Of a DNA stretch of 42,355 nucleotides, positions 9,125-17,276 are shown one piece after another (position 1 is the stretch's first letter; each line of letters begins with the position of its first letter). Origin of the DNA: an uncultured Collinsella sp. GTDB lineage: Bacteria > Actinomycetota > Coriobacteriia > Coriobacteriales > Coriobacteriaceae. The stretch is taken from assembly GCA_959604825.1 (NCBI GenBank), contig CAUHCN010000021.1:1-42355 (forward strand), written 5' to 3'. The notes below the pieces were generated by a model. That model did not search any database. It was not told the origin of the DNA and worked only from the letters and a program-made list of their open reading frames with translations. A program made the position numbers and the translations under genes.

Positions 9125-9892
9125 CTACTCGCCTGCCTTGACGACCATAGAAGCGAAGTCGGCAGCCTTGAGCGAAGCGCCACCCACGAGGGCGCCGTCA
9201 ACGTCGGGCTTGGCGACGAGCTCGGCGATGTTGCCGGGCTTGGCAGAGCCGCCATAGAGAACGCGGATGCCGTTAGCGAGCTCCTCGCCGAACATCTCCT
9301 TGAGGGTCTCACGGATAGCGCCGCAGACCTCCTGAGCGTCCTCGGCGGTAGCGGTCTTGCCGGTGCCGATGGCCCAGATGGGCTCATAGGCGACGACGAC
9401 CTGCTTGGGGCAGGTGATCTCAAGACCAGCAAGGCCAGCCTTGACCTGGTTCACGACGTGCTCGACATAGGTGCCAGCCTCGCGGACCTCGAGGGACTCG
9501 CCGCAGCAGAAGACGGGAACAAGACCGGCGGCAACGAGAGCCTTGGCCTTCTTGTTCTGGTCCTCGTCGGTCTCGTGGAAGTAATCGCGACGCTCGGAGT
9601 GACCGATGATGCAGTAGGTGCAGCCAGCAGACTTGAGCATGTCGCAAGAGGACTCACCGGTGAAGGCACCCTTGGCCTCCCAGTACACGTTCTGTGCACC
9701 GAGGGCGATGGGGGCAGCCTGAATGCGGTCATGAACCGTGGTGATGTCGATGGTCGGAGGGCACACGAGCACCTCGACGCCAGCCGGAACCTCGGGCAGA
9801 GCCTGAGCCAGCTCGTCGGCGAGCTTGGCGGCCTCGGCGACGTCGTTGTTCATCTTCCAGTTACCAGCGATAAGAAGGGTGCGATTAGGCAT
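9125..9892 (-). CDS. tpiA: Triose-phosphate isomerase
   Basis: This 255-residue TIM barrel interconverts dihydroxyacetone phosphate and glyceraldehyde 3-phosphate. Visible catalytic elements are the N-terminal AGNWKMN lysine (Lys13), IIGHSERR with the histidine, and the VAYEPIWAIGTG glutamate with the mobile loop. The ATG at 9892 follows a GTGGAGG site. It overlaps the end of pgk by 8 bases, so translation is coupled. A longer in-frame start inside pgk would add 21 residues absent from the family. Confidence 0.96.
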   Translation of the reverse strand: MPNRTLLIAGNWKMNNDVAEAAKLADELAQALPEVPAGVEVLVCPPTIDITTVHDRIQAAPIALGAQNVYWEAKGAFTGESSCDMLKSAGCTYCIIGHSERRDYFHETDEDQNKKAKALVAAGLVPVFCCGESLEVREAGTYVEHVVNQVKAGLAGLEITCPKQVVVAYEPIWAIGTGKTATAEDAQEVCGAIRETLKEMFGEELANGIRVLYGGSAKPGNIAELVAKPDVDGALVGGASLKAADFASMVVKAGE

Positions 9893-11075
9893 CGAGAAGC
9901 GCCTCCACTCCGGGCAGGGCCTTACCCTCGACGAGCTCCATGGAAGCGCCACCACCGGTGGAGATCCAGCTCATCTTGTCGGCCAGGTTGAACTTGTTGA
10001 CAGCTGCGACAGAGTCGCCACCGCCGATGATCGAGGTGCAGTCGGCCTCGGCAACAGCCTCGGCGATAGCCTGGGTGCCGTGAGCGAAGTTGTCAAACTC
10101 GAAGACGCCCATGGGGCCGTTCCAGAACACGGTCTTGGCGCCCTTGACGGCCTCGGCGTAGAGCTCCTCGGTCTTGGGGCCGATGTCCATACCCTCACGA
10201 TCGTCGGGGATAGCGTCGGAAGCGACAACCTCGGGGACAGCGTCCTCGCCGAAGTGATCGGCAACGCGATTGTCGATGGGGAGCAGGATCTTGACGCCCT
10301 TCTCCTCGGCCTTCTTGAGCATCTCGCCGGCGCGCTCGACCCAGTCCTCTTCCTTGAGGGACTGACCGACGGTCATGCCCTGAGCCAGGAAGAAGGTGTA
10401 GGCCATGCCGCCACCGATGATCAGGGTATCAGCGGAGTCGATAAGGTGATCGAGCACACCGATCTTGGAGGAAACCTTGGAACCACCGACGATAGCGACG
10501 AAGGGGCGCTCGGGCTCGGCGAAGATGCCGGTCAGCGTGTCGACCTCCTTCTCGAGCAGGAAGCCAGCGACTGCGGGCAGGTAAGCGGCGGGGCCCACGA
10601 CGGAACCCTGGGCGCGGTGAGCGGTACCGAAGGCATCGAGGACGAAGACGTCACCATAGGAAGCGAGGATCTTGGCGATCTCGGGATCGTTCTTCTTCTC
10701 ACGCTTGTCGAAACGGACGTTCTCGAGAACGAGGACCTTGCCCGGCTCGACGGCGGCGACAGCCTCGGCGGCCTTCTCGCCATAGGTGTCGGCGACAAAG
10801 GCAACGTCGAGACCAGAGAGCTCAGCGAGCTTCTTGGCGACAGGCTCAAGGGAGAGCTCGGGCTGGAAGCCGGTGCCCTCGGGACGGCCGAGGTGGCTCA
10901 TGAGGATGACGCGAGCATTGTGCTCGACGAGGTAGTTGATGGTGGGCAGGGCAGCCTTGATGCGGGTGGTGTCGCCAACGACGCCATCCTTGATAGGCAC
11001 GTTGAAGTCAACGCGGACGAGAACGCGCTTGCCGTCGACATCGATGTCGCGGACGGTCTTCTTGGTAAAGGCCAT
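9885..11075 (-). CDS. pgk: Phosphoglycerate kinase
   Basis: This 396-residue enzyme transfers phosphate from 1,3-bisphosphoglycerate to ADP. Recognisable signatures are RVDFNVPI near the N-terminus, MSHLGRPEG, VLENVRF, the KVSSKIGVLDHL hinge segment and the C-terminal GGGDSVAAV and STGGGASMELVEG phosphate and nucleotide loops. The ATG at 11075 follows AAAGGTAG. A longer frame from 11111 begins inside a leader hairpin. The upstream gap from gapA holds a terminator and a small hairpin, so pgk can be read through from gapA or started separately. Confidence 0.96.
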   Translation of the reverse strand: MAFTKKTVRDIDVDGKRVLVRVDFNVPIKDGVVGDTTRIKAALPTINYLVEHNARVILMSHLGRPEGTGFQPELSLEPVAKKLAELSGLDVAFVADTYGEKAAEAVAAVEPGKVLVLENVRFDKREKKNDPEIAKILASYGDVFVLDAFGTAHRAQGSVVGPAAYLPAVAGFLLEKEVDTLTGIFAEPERPFVAIVGGSKVSSKIGVLDHLIDSADTLIIGGGMAYTFFLAQGMTVGQSLKEEDWVERAGEMLKKAEEKGVKILLPIDNRVADHFGEDAVPEVVASDAIPDDREGMDIGPKTEELYAEAVKGAKTVFWNGPMGVFEFDNFAHGTQAIAEAVAEADCTSIIGGGDSVAAVNKFNLADKMSWISTGGGASMELVEGKALPGVEALLDA

Positions 11076-11098
11076 GTTTGCTTCTACCTTTCGTACGT

Positions 11099-11121
11099 GT
11101 CTGCCTCCCATTACGGCAGAC
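11099..11121 (-). promoter_or_regulatory. Leader hairpin upstream of pgk
   Basis: GTCTGCC and GGCAGAC form a perfect 7-bp stem with a 9-base loop, 23 bases before the pgk start. It follows the gapA terminator. It may stabilise a processed pgk mRNA 5' end. The role is inference. Confidence 0.4.
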
Positions 11122-11134
11122 GATTTCCTATAAA

Positions 11135-11178
11135 AAGGGCGCGACCCTAGGGTGTAAGCCCTATAAGGCCGCGCCCTT
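11135..11178 (-). terminator. Rho-independent terminator of gapA
   Basis: On the minus strand AAGGGCGCG and CGCGCCCTT form the base of a 44-base stem-loop with further inner pairing, followed by TTTTTATAG. It lies 37 bases past the gapA stop and probably sets partial read-through into pgk. Confidence 0.85.
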
Positions 11179-11215
11179 CTTTAGACGCTCAACGAGCTAT
11201 TCGCTAAAAGCTAAA

Positions 11216-12241
11216 TTAAGCAACGAACTTCTCGAAGTACTTGATGGTGCGGACCATCTGAGAGGTGTAGGAGTTCTCGTTGTCGTACCAAGAGGTGACC
11301 TGAACGAGGGTCTGGCCGTTGCCGAGGTCAGAGCACATGGTCTGAGTGGCGTCGAAGATGGAGCCGTGGGTCTCGCCGATGATGTCGGTGGAGACGATGT
11401 CGTCCTCGTTGTAACCGAAGGTCTCGGAGATGGTGGCAGCGTAGGCCTTCATAGCAGCGTTGACCTCGTCGACGGTGACCTTCTTGTCAACGACAGCGTA
11501 GAGGTTGGTGATGGAGCCGGTCGGCGTCGGGACGCGCTGAGCGGCACCGATGAGCTTACCGTTGAGCTCGGGGAGAACCAGGCCGATAGCCTTAGCAGCA
11601 CCGGTGGTGTTGGGGACGATGTTGACGGCGCAGGCGCGGCTACGACGCTTGTTGCCCTTGCGCTGCGGGCCGTCGAGCGGCATTTGGTCGCCAGTCCAGG
11701 CGTGAATGGTGGTCATGATGCCGGACACGATGGGAGCGAAGTCGTTCAGACCCTTGGCCATCGGGGCGAGGCAGTTGGTGGTGCAGGAAGCAGCGGAGAT
11801 GATGTTGTCCTCAGCGGTCAGCGTCTCGTGGTTGACGTTGTACACGATGGTGGGCAGATCGCTGCCGGCCGGAGCGGAGATGACGACCTTCTTGGCGCCA
11901 GCGTTGATGTGGGCCTGAGCCTTAGCCTTGCTGGTGTAGAAGCCGGTGCACTCGAGAACGACGTCGACGTCGAGGTCGCCCCAAGGCAGGTTGTTGGCGT
12001 CGGCCTCCTTGTAGATCTTGATCTCCTTGCCGTCAACGGTGATGGAATCCTCGCCAGCAACGACCTCGTGATCGCGAGCGTAGTTGCCCTGCGTGGAGTC
12101 GTACTTCAGCAGGTAAGCGAGCATGTCGGGAGAGGTGAGGTCGTTGATAGCGACGATCTCGGAGCCCTCATGACCGAACATCTGACGGAAGGCCAGACGA
12201 CCGATGCGACCGAAGCCGTTAATAGCAACCTTTACTGCCAT
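11216..12241 (-). CDS. gap: Glyceraldehyde-3-phosphate dehydrogenase, type I
   Basis: This 341-residue enzyme oxidises glyceraldehyde 3-phosphate to 1,3-bisphosphoglycerate. It starts with the Rossmann motif AINGFGRIGR. Asp34 (AINDLT) follows the second strand and indicates NAD preference. The catalytic site is SCTTNCLAP with Cys153. A strong AAAGGAG precedes the ATG at 12241. It has its own promoter region with a 14-bp palindrome at 12376-12389, consistent with the high and regulated expression usual for this gene. It follows whiA in the actinobacterial gene order. Confidence 0.97.
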   Translation of the reverse strand: MAVKVAINGFGRIGRLAFRQMFGHEGSEIVAINDLTSPDMLAYLLKYDSTQGNYARDHEVVAGEDSITVDGKEIKIYKEADANNLPWGDLDVDVVLECTGFYTSKAKAQAHINAGAKKVVISAPAGSDLPTIVYNVNHETLTAEDNIISAASCTTNCLAPMAKGLNDFAPIVSGIMTTIHAWTGDQMPLDGPQRKGNKRRSRACAVNIVPNTTGAAKAIGLVLPELNGKLIGAAQRVPTPTGSITNLYAVVDKKVTVDEVNAAMKAYAATISETFGYNEDDIVSTDIIGETHGSIFDATQTMCSDLGNGQTLVQVTSWYDNENSYTSQMVRTIKYFEKFVA

Positions 12242-12313
12242 TGTGTCTCCTTTCGTAAGGCCCCCGCAAGCTACAGCGCCTGCCGTTGAGGCCCACAAAC
12301 TAACCACTCGCCT

Positions 12314-12319
12314 AATATA
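12314..12319 (-). promoter_or_regulatory. Candidate -10 box for gapA
   Basis: On the minus strand TATATT lies about 73 bases before the gapA start, preceded by an A-rich spacer. The -35 hexamer at 17-base spacing (TGAAAT) is poor, so an activator or a different spacing may apply. Confidence 0.4.
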
Positions 12320-12375
12320 CCTTTTTTTGGACTTGAATTTCACGAGAATGGTCGAAATTGAAAATCAAATTTACG

Positions 12376-12389
12376 TTAAAACGTTTTAA
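12376..12389. promoter_or_regulatory. 14-bp palindrome upstream of gapA, LacI/CcpA-like operator candidate
   Basis: TTAAAACGTTTTAA is a perfect palindrome with the central CG typical of LacI-family operators and similar to a catabolite-responsive element. It lies about 57 bases upstream of the candidate -10. The same AACGTTTT core appears upstream of the opp and sialic acid operons. Confidence 0.5.
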
Positions 12390-12434
12390 AGAATAAAATA
12401 GCAGCTAAATCCGTATATAAGTCGATACTTTAAA

Positions 12435-13364
12435 CTACCTGTTTGCTTCAATGAGCTTTTCAAGCCTCAAAACTCGATGGTAGAGGGCCGACTTCGACAA
12501 GGGAGGGTCAGCCATCTCCCCCAAATCACGCAGCGACAGATCGGGGTAACGCTCACGCAGATCGCAAAAGACCGCCAAGGCGTGCGGAAGCGCATCGCGA
12601 AGGCCACGCTGCTCGAGCTCATCGATAAGCGCAAGCTGATGTTGGGCAGCCCCGGCGCTTCTGGTCTGGTTGGCGAGCTCGGCATTCACGCGACGGTTCA
12701 CATCGTTCTTAACCAACTTGACCGCGCGCGCCTCCTCAATCTCGGCAACGCTGCGTTTGGCACCAATCAGCTTTAAAAGATGCTCGATCTCCTCGGCGCT
12801 CTTAATGTAGACAGCAAAGGATCCGCGCCGCGCGTTAACGCGCGCATGGACCCCAATCTGCTCCAATAGTTCGCAAAGTCCCCGGGCATACTGCTCGCCC
12901 TGCACCGCGATCTCCAAATGAAAGTCGCCGCGGGGATCGGCCACGAAACCGCCGGCGATGAGCGCGCCGCGGATGTAGGCAAGCCTGCAGCAGGGACGGG
13001 CAACGATGTGCCGGGGAACACCGGCGACGAGCCCTCCCCTGCGGTCGAGAATGCCCAGCAGCACCAGAGCCTTGTCCAAGTCGGGTTGATCGGGCAGGGT
13101 AATGAGATAGTTACGGACCTTATGCAAGACCGATTTACGAACGGTGAATTCCGTTTTGAGCTTAAGGATGCGATGCGTCAGCGTGATCATCGTGCGCGCG
13201 ACGGCTCCCGTCTCGGTCGCGACCGTCAAACGATACCGCCCGGAGCCGGCCAACGAAAGCGTACCGCTCACACGCGTCAGGGCGGCAAGCGTCGACAAAT
13301 CGCAGTATTCACATTCGGGTTCGCAGCGCGCAAGCTCGTCGCGCACCTCAGCGGTAAACGACAT
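12435..13364 (-). CDS. whiA: WhiA family DNA-binding regulator
   Basis: This 309-residue protein belongs to the WhiA family, which in streptomycetes controls sporulation and in other Gram-positives affects division and chromosome segregation. The N-terminal two-thirds resemble a degenerate LAGLIDADG homing-endonuclease fold (segments VSGTLSL, LGILDRRGG, YIRGALIAGGFV). The C-terminus has a helix-turn-helix around LSLRDLGEMADPPLSKSALYHR. It starts six bases after the rapZ stop, so the two are cotranscribed. In most Gram-positives yvcK lies between rapZ and whiA; here it is missing. Confidence 0.95.
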   Translation of the reverse strand: MSFTAEVRDELARCEPECEYCDLSTLAALTRVSGTLSLAGSGRYRLTVATETGAVARTMITLTHRILKLKTEFTVRKSVLHKVRNYLITLPDQPDLDKALVLLGILDRRGGLVAGVPRHIVARPCCRLAYIRGALIAGGFVADPRGDFHLEIAVQGEQYARGLCELLEQIGVHARVNARRGSFAVYIKSAEEIEHLLKLIGAKRSVAEIEEARAVKLVKNDVNRRVNAELANQTRSAGAAQHQLALIDELEQRGLRDALPHALAVFCDLRERYPDLSLRDLGEMADPPLSKSALYHRVLRLEKLIEANR

Positions 13365-13370
13365 GCAGGC

Positions 13371-14273
13371 CTATGCCTTCGTGTTGGCGCGCGACAGGTC
13401 GCGGTGGGAGATGCTCACGTGATACTGGGCGCCTTCCAGGTAACGGGCCGTGGCCTCGGCAATGGCGACGCTACGGTGCTGTCCGCCCGTGCAGCCGATG
13501 GCGATAGAAAGCTGCGGCTTACCCTCCGCGATATAGCCCGGCATCACCGTATCGAGCAGCTGCGTCCAGGCCTTCCAGAACTCCTGGGTCTTGGGATGGT
13601 CTAAGACAAAATCGGAGACCTTCTTATCGAGGCCGGTCATCGTGCGCATCTCGGGATCGTAGAACGGATTAGGCAGGAAGCGGACGTCGATCATAATGTC
13701 CGCCTCGACAGGCATGCCGTGCTTAAAGCCAAACGAGAACACGTGGACATCCATAAGCTGCTGGTCGGACAGCTCGGAAAATGCCATACGTAGCTTGTTG
13801 CGCAGCGCAGAGGTGCGCAGACGGCTCGTGTCGATAATCATATCGGCTCGGTCGCGCACGCCCTGCAGCTGAAGGCGCTCGCGCTGAATGGCATCGGCCG
13901 TAGTCTCCCCCGGCTTGGCAATGGGATGACGGCGGCGATTTTCGCTGTAGCGACGAATCAGCACCTCGTCAGAAGCCTCCAGGAACACGATGTCGCAGCT
14001 CATCTCGCGCTCTTCGAGCGCGGCGACCGCATCGAGCAACTCGTCAAACAGCCCCTGGCTACGCAAATCGCAGGTGACGGCGAGATGCCTGCCCACGCCC
14101 GTATTGATGCCGACGAGCTCGGCAAGCTGGGCGATGAGACGCGGAGGCAGGTTATCGATGCAAAAATAGCCCATGTCCTCGAACACGTGCATGGCCTGTG
14201 TGCGGCCCGATCCGGACATTCCGGTGATGATGACGATATCGGGGATGCGCTCCGAGCGCTCCGCCGCATCCAT
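13371..14273 (-). CDS. rapZ: RNase adapter / nucleotide-binding protein RapZ (YvcJ)
   Basis: This 300-residue P-loop protein has Walker A GMSGSGRT near the N-terminus and a C-terminal domain with IAIGCTGGQHRSVAIAE. In Escherichia coli RapZ controls amino-sugar synthesis by directing RNase E to small RNAs and senses GlcN6P. In Gram-positives its role is less clear. The ATG at 14273 follows AAAAGGGAG. Its immediate neighbour here is an amino-sugar catabolic cluster, which is suggestive but not proof of a functional link. Confidence 0.93.
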   Translation of the reverse strand: MDAAERSERIPDIVIITGMSGSGRTQAMHVFEDMGYFCIDNLPPRLIAQLAELVGINTGVGRHLAVTCDLRSQGLFDELLDAVAALEEREMSCDIVFLEASDEVLIRRYSENRRRHPIAKPGETTADAIQRERLQLQGVRDRADMIIDTSRLRTSALRNKLRMAFSELSDQQLMDVHVFSFGFKHGMPVEADIMIDVRFLPNPFYDPEMRTMTGLDKKVSDFVLDHPKTQEFWKAWTQLLDTVMPGYIAEGKPQLSIAIGCTGGQHRSVAIAEATARYLEGAQYHVSISHRDLSRANTKA

Positions 14274-14311
14274 GGCATCTCCCTTTTGCATGTGCTGCCT
14301 CCCGAAAACAA

Positions 14312-14342
14312 GCGCGGGACCCAGCAACCCGGATCCCGCGCG
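14312..14342 (-). terminator. Hairpin between the sialic acid cluster and rapZ
   Basis: GCGCGGGA and TCCCGCGC form an 8-bp stem with a loop of about 14 bases, followed on the minus strand by TTGTTTTCG. It lies about 50 bases past the nanE stop and probably ends the sialic acid transcript before rapZ. The minus-strand TATACT near 14361-14366 could be a -10 for rapZ, but it has no clear -35. Confidence 0.55.
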
Positions 14343-14392
14343 GTCAATTGCCTATATTGAGTATACCGCCCCGAGCGGATACGAGGCCTGTC

Positions 14393-15079
14393 TTACGCCT
14401 CAAGCGCAGCCTTGAACCAACTCGTAATACTCGTGGGGTGCGTGATGGCGGTGCCGACGACAACGGCCCAGGCGCCAGCATCGATCGCGGCGCGAGCCTC
14501 CTCGGGCGTATGCACGCGACCCTCACAAATGATGGGAAGGCCGGGGAATTCCTCGGTCGCCTGACGCAGGAGCGGCAGGTCGGGGCCATCGGCCATGGTG
14601 CAGTCGATGGCGGCGACGCCGTGAGAAAGCGTGGTGGATACCAGGTCAAAGCCCATATCAACAGCACGGCGAATGTCCTCGATGGTGGCGCAATCCGCCA
14701 TCAGGAGCACACCCTCCTCGTGCAGCGGGCGGAATGTATCCTCGACCGTCTTGCCATCGGGGCGCGGACGATCGGTGGCGTCGATCGCCACGATATCGGC
14801 ACCGGCAGCAACGCAGGCGCGAGCGTGACGCAGCGTCGGCGTGATGTAAACGCCCTCGTGCCCATCCTTCCACAGGCCGATGACGGGAACCTCACAGCGA
14901 CCCTTAATGGCGGCAATGTCGGCAAGGCCCTGGCAGCGAATGGCGGCGGCGCCGCCGAGCTCGCAAGCGCGAGACATTTGCGCCATGGTCTCGGGCGTAC
15001 GAAGCGGCTCGCCCATATACGCCTGAACGCTCACGACGAGCTTGCCCTTCAGGGACTGGATCAAAGGATCAACGGTCAT
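14393..15079 (-). CDS. nanE: N-acylglucosamine-6-phosphate 2-epimerase (NanE)
   Basis: This 228-residue TIM-barrel enzyme converts ManNAc-6-phosphate to GlcNAc-6-phosphate, the last dedicated step of sialic acid catabolism. Family features are KLVVSVQA at the start, AAAIRCQG, the VIGLWKDG lysine region, ADIVAIDATDRPRP, LLMADC and ICEGRVHTPEEA, then VVVGTAITHP near the end. The ATG follows GAAAGG. It is the last gene of the cluster, 70 bases after nanK, with a hairpin between them. Its presence is the best evidence that the cluster handles sialic acid or ManNAc. Confidence 0.95.
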   Translation of the reverse strand: MTVDPLIQSLKGKLVVSVQAYMGEPLRTPETMAQMSRACELGGAAAIRCQGLADIAAIKGRCEVPVIGLWKDGHEGVYITPTLRHARACVAAGADIVAIDATDRPRPDGKTVEDTFRPLHEEGVLLMADCATIEDIRRAVDMGFDLVSTTLSHGVAAIDCTMADGPDLPLLRQATEEFPGLPIICEGRVHTPEEARAAIDAGAWAVVVGTAITHPTSITSWFKAALEA

Positions 15080-15102
15080 AAGGCTGCAACCTTTCTCAGA
15101 AC

Positions 15103-15133
15103 AGCCTCCCGAGGCGTGTTGTCTCGGGAGGCT
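15103..15133 (-). terminator. Hairpin between nanK and nanE
   Basis: AGCCTCCCGA and TCGGGAGGCT form a 10-bp stem with an 11-base loop just after the nanK stop. The tail TGTTCTGAG is only modestly T-rich. It may act as a partial terminator or an RNA stabiliser for nanK. Confidence 0.5.
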
Positions 15134-15149
15134 CCTACAGCAGATACGT

Positions 15150-16115
15150 TTACTTCAACGAGGCAAGAAGATGCTCAGCGGCACCGATGAGCGGAGCATC
15201 GCCCTCCAGAGAACCGATGAGGATCGGCGTGTCCTGAAGCGGATCGAGCGCCTGGCTGGCATAGCCTTCGTGCACCGAATCCTTCCACGTCTGTGAACGC
15301 CAATCGGGACCTTGGTGAATCACGCCGCCCGAAAGCACGATGACCTCAGGGTCCAGGATGTTAGCGAGCGAGCCCAAGCTGGCGCCCAGCGCAAAGCCGG
15401 CGTCATGGATGACCTCGGTCGCCTTTGCGTCGCCCGCACGGCACAGGTCGTTCACATCGCGACCGACCGAAGGACGGCTGGGGTCGACGCGGCCAAAACG
15501 CTCATCGTACATTCGACCAATGGAAGTGCCCGAAGCAACCGACTCCAGATGGCCGGAACGCCCGCAGGCGCAGGGAATGCCGGCGGCAGCCGAGCACTCG
15601 ATGTGGCCCATATGGCCGGCAGCACCATGGAAGCCCTGCATCACGCGGCCGTTCTCGACATATGCGCCGCCGATGCCCGTACCGATGCCAAGACACAAGA
15701 CGGAGAACTTACCCTTGCCGACGCCCCAGTGGGCCTCGCCCAGTGCATGAGCCTGCACGTCGCCTACAACGGCAACGGGAAGACCGAGGTCCTCGCGCAG
15801 ACGCGGCCCCAACTGAACGCCGGACCAGCCGGGCATGATCTCGTTGGCATACGCGATGGCGCCCGTCTTGGGATCGACGACGCCGGCGGCACCGATACCG
15901 ACGCCAAGGACCTCGACATCGGAATTCGCCTCAAGAGCAGCCTTGATGGACGCCTCGATACGCTGGAAGACGGCCTCGCCGCCCTCCTGGGCCTCGGTAG
16001 GAACCTCGGCCTCAAAAACAGGATGGGGCACGCTGCCGTCAGCCGGGTACTCCATGATGGCAGTCGCGATCTTAGTTCCGCCGATATCGACAGAGCAGAC
16101 GTACTTGTTCTCCAT
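15150..16115 (-). CDS. nanK: ROK-family sugar kinase, probable N-acetylmannosamine kinase (NanK)
   Basis: This 321-residue protein has the ROK phosphate loop DIGGTK (residues 10-15), the glycine-rich GIGTGIGGAYVENG segment and the zinc-site region GHMGHIEC with PCACGRSGHLE. In that last motif the terminal ligand position is His rather than the common Cys. The family phosphorylates hexoses or amino sugars. Placement between the NanA-like lyase and NanE predicts ManNAc as substrate, giving ManNAc-6-phosphate. A glucokinase cannot be excluded from sequence alone. AAGGAG precedes the ATG. Confidence 0.85.
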   Translation of the reverse strand: MENKYVCSVDIGGTKIATAIMEYPADGSVPHPVFEAEVPTEAQEGGEAVFQRIEASIKAALEANSDVEVLGVGIGAAGVVDPKTGAIAYANEIMPGWSGVQLGPRLREDLGLPVAVVGDVQAHALGEAHWGVGKGKFSVLCLGIGTGIGGAYVENGRVMQGFHGAAGHMGHIECSAAAGIPCACGRSGHLESVASGTSIGRMYDERFGRVDPSRPSVGRDVNDLCRAGDAKATEVIHDAGFALGASLGSLANILDPEVIVLSGGVIHQGPDWRSQTWKDSVHEGYASQALDPLQDTPILIGSLEGDAPLIGAAEHLLASLK

Positions 16116-16216
16116 GTCGCTCTCCTTAGGAGATAAAAAACAACTACAGGAAATGCGCCGTCAGGCTAGCCGTCACAGCGCAGTAAAGGTTTTCCAGGTG
16201 TCCGAGATCGCCGAGA

Positions 16217-16258
16217 AACCGTGTGGCCATTGACCTAATGGGTCATGGCCACACGGTT
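16217..16258 (-). terminator. Long hairpin between nanA and nanK
   Basis: AACCGTGTGGCCATGACC and its complement form an 18-bp stem with a single bulged base and a short CATTAG-type loop, followed by TTTCTCGG on the minus strand. It lies 30 bases past the nanA stop. It may terminate part of the transcripts or protect the upstream mRNA 3' end. Confidence 0.55.
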
Positions 16259-16287
16259 GAACGGCGAGGTCGGGTGCCTGGGAAGCT

Positions 16288-17208
16288 TTACAGGAGACCG
16301 TTGTCCTGAAGGACCTTCCTAATCGCCTCGACGTTCTCGCCGGTCATGGCCTTCACCGGGCGCGGCATGGTCGGGCTGTCGAAGATGCCCATGAGGTTCA
16401 TAGCGGTCTTGAAGGCGCCGACGCCACCGGCATAGCCCTGGACGCCCGAGGTGACGTCCCAGATGTGCGAAATCTCATTGAGGCGATCCTGCTCGGCCTT
16501 GACGGTAGCCCAGTCGCCGGCCTGAGCGGCCTTCCACTGGCGCACGTAGCCCTCGGGCTCAACGTTGGCAAGGCCCGGGACAGAACCGTCGGCGCCACCG
16601 AGGTAAGCGCCGTCGACAACAACCTCGTGACCGGTGAGGATGCTCATCGGATGGCCGTTCTTCTCGTTCTCCTGAACGAGATAGCGGAACGAGATGTCAT
16701 CACCCGAGGAATCCTTGACGCCAGCAAGGACGCCCTCGGCGCCGAGCTTGGCAAGGAGCTTCCAGGGGAGCTTGGTGTGAACGCAGACGGGAATGTCATA
16801 GGCAAAGATGGGCAGGTCGAGCTCCTCGTGCAGGATGCGGAAGTGCTCCTCGACCTCGGTCATGCCCTGCAGGGCATAGAACGGGCAGGTGGCGACAAGC
16901 GCATCGGCGCCCAGCTCCTGAGCGACCTTACCGTGCTCGATCATGCGCTCGGTCTCGGTATCGATGATGCCGACCAGGACGGGCACGCGGTGGTCGACGA
17001 TACGAACGGCCTCGGCGATGATCTGGCGACGACGCTCATCGGTGGAGAAAACGACCTCGCCCGAAGAGCCCAGGAAGAACAGGCCATCGACGCCGGCATC
17101 GATCATGCGGTTGATGCTGCGCTCAAAGGAGGCAACGTCGAGCTGGTGGTCTTCGGTATCGGGAACAACGACGGGAGGGATAACGCCGGTGAATTTCTGA
17201 GTTGCCAC
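16288..17208 (-). CDS. nanA: DapA/NanA-family aldolase, probable N-acetylneuraminate lyase
   Basis: This 306-residue TIM-barrel class I aldolase has the Schiff-base lysine in AGVKDSSGD, the active-site tyrosine in AYDIP and the carboxylate-binding loop LGSSGE. The lyase would split N-acetylneuraminate into pyruvate and ManNAc. The start is GTG at 17208, because AAGGAGA lies five bases upstream and the family N-terminus begins there (ATQKFTGVIPP). A longer frame overlaps the upstream gene. Family members also include dihydrodipicolinate synthase and keto-acid aldolases. Here AYDIP and GVKDSS differ from the E. coli NanA YNIP and GIKQTS. The assignment rests on NanE and NanK beside it. Confidence 0.78.
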   Translation of the reverse strand: MATQKFTGVIPPVVVPDTEDHQLDVASFERSINRMIDAGVDGLFFLGSSGEVVFSTDERRRQIIAEAVRIVDHRVPVLVGIIDTETERMIEHGKVAQELGADALVATCPFYALQGMTEVEEHFRILHEELDLPIFAYDIPVCVHTKLPWKLLAKLGAEGVLAGVKDSSGDDISFRYLVQENEKNGHPMSILTGHEVVVDGAYLGGADGSVPGLANVEPEGYVRQWKAAQAGDWATVKAEQDRLNEISHIWDVTSGVQGYAGGVGAFKTAMNLMGIFDSPTMPRPVKAMTGENVEAIRKVLQDNGLL

Positions 17209-17276
17209 AAGAATCTCCTTAGTTGTCTGGCGGGCGGCCCTATGCCACCCACTCTTGTTGGCAGTGTCCAGGCCGT

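Noticed and set aside
7524..9257. A plus-strand open frame of 577 codons opposite gpmI
   Set aside because: It is complementary to the intact phosphoglycerate mutase gene and has no recognisable domain.
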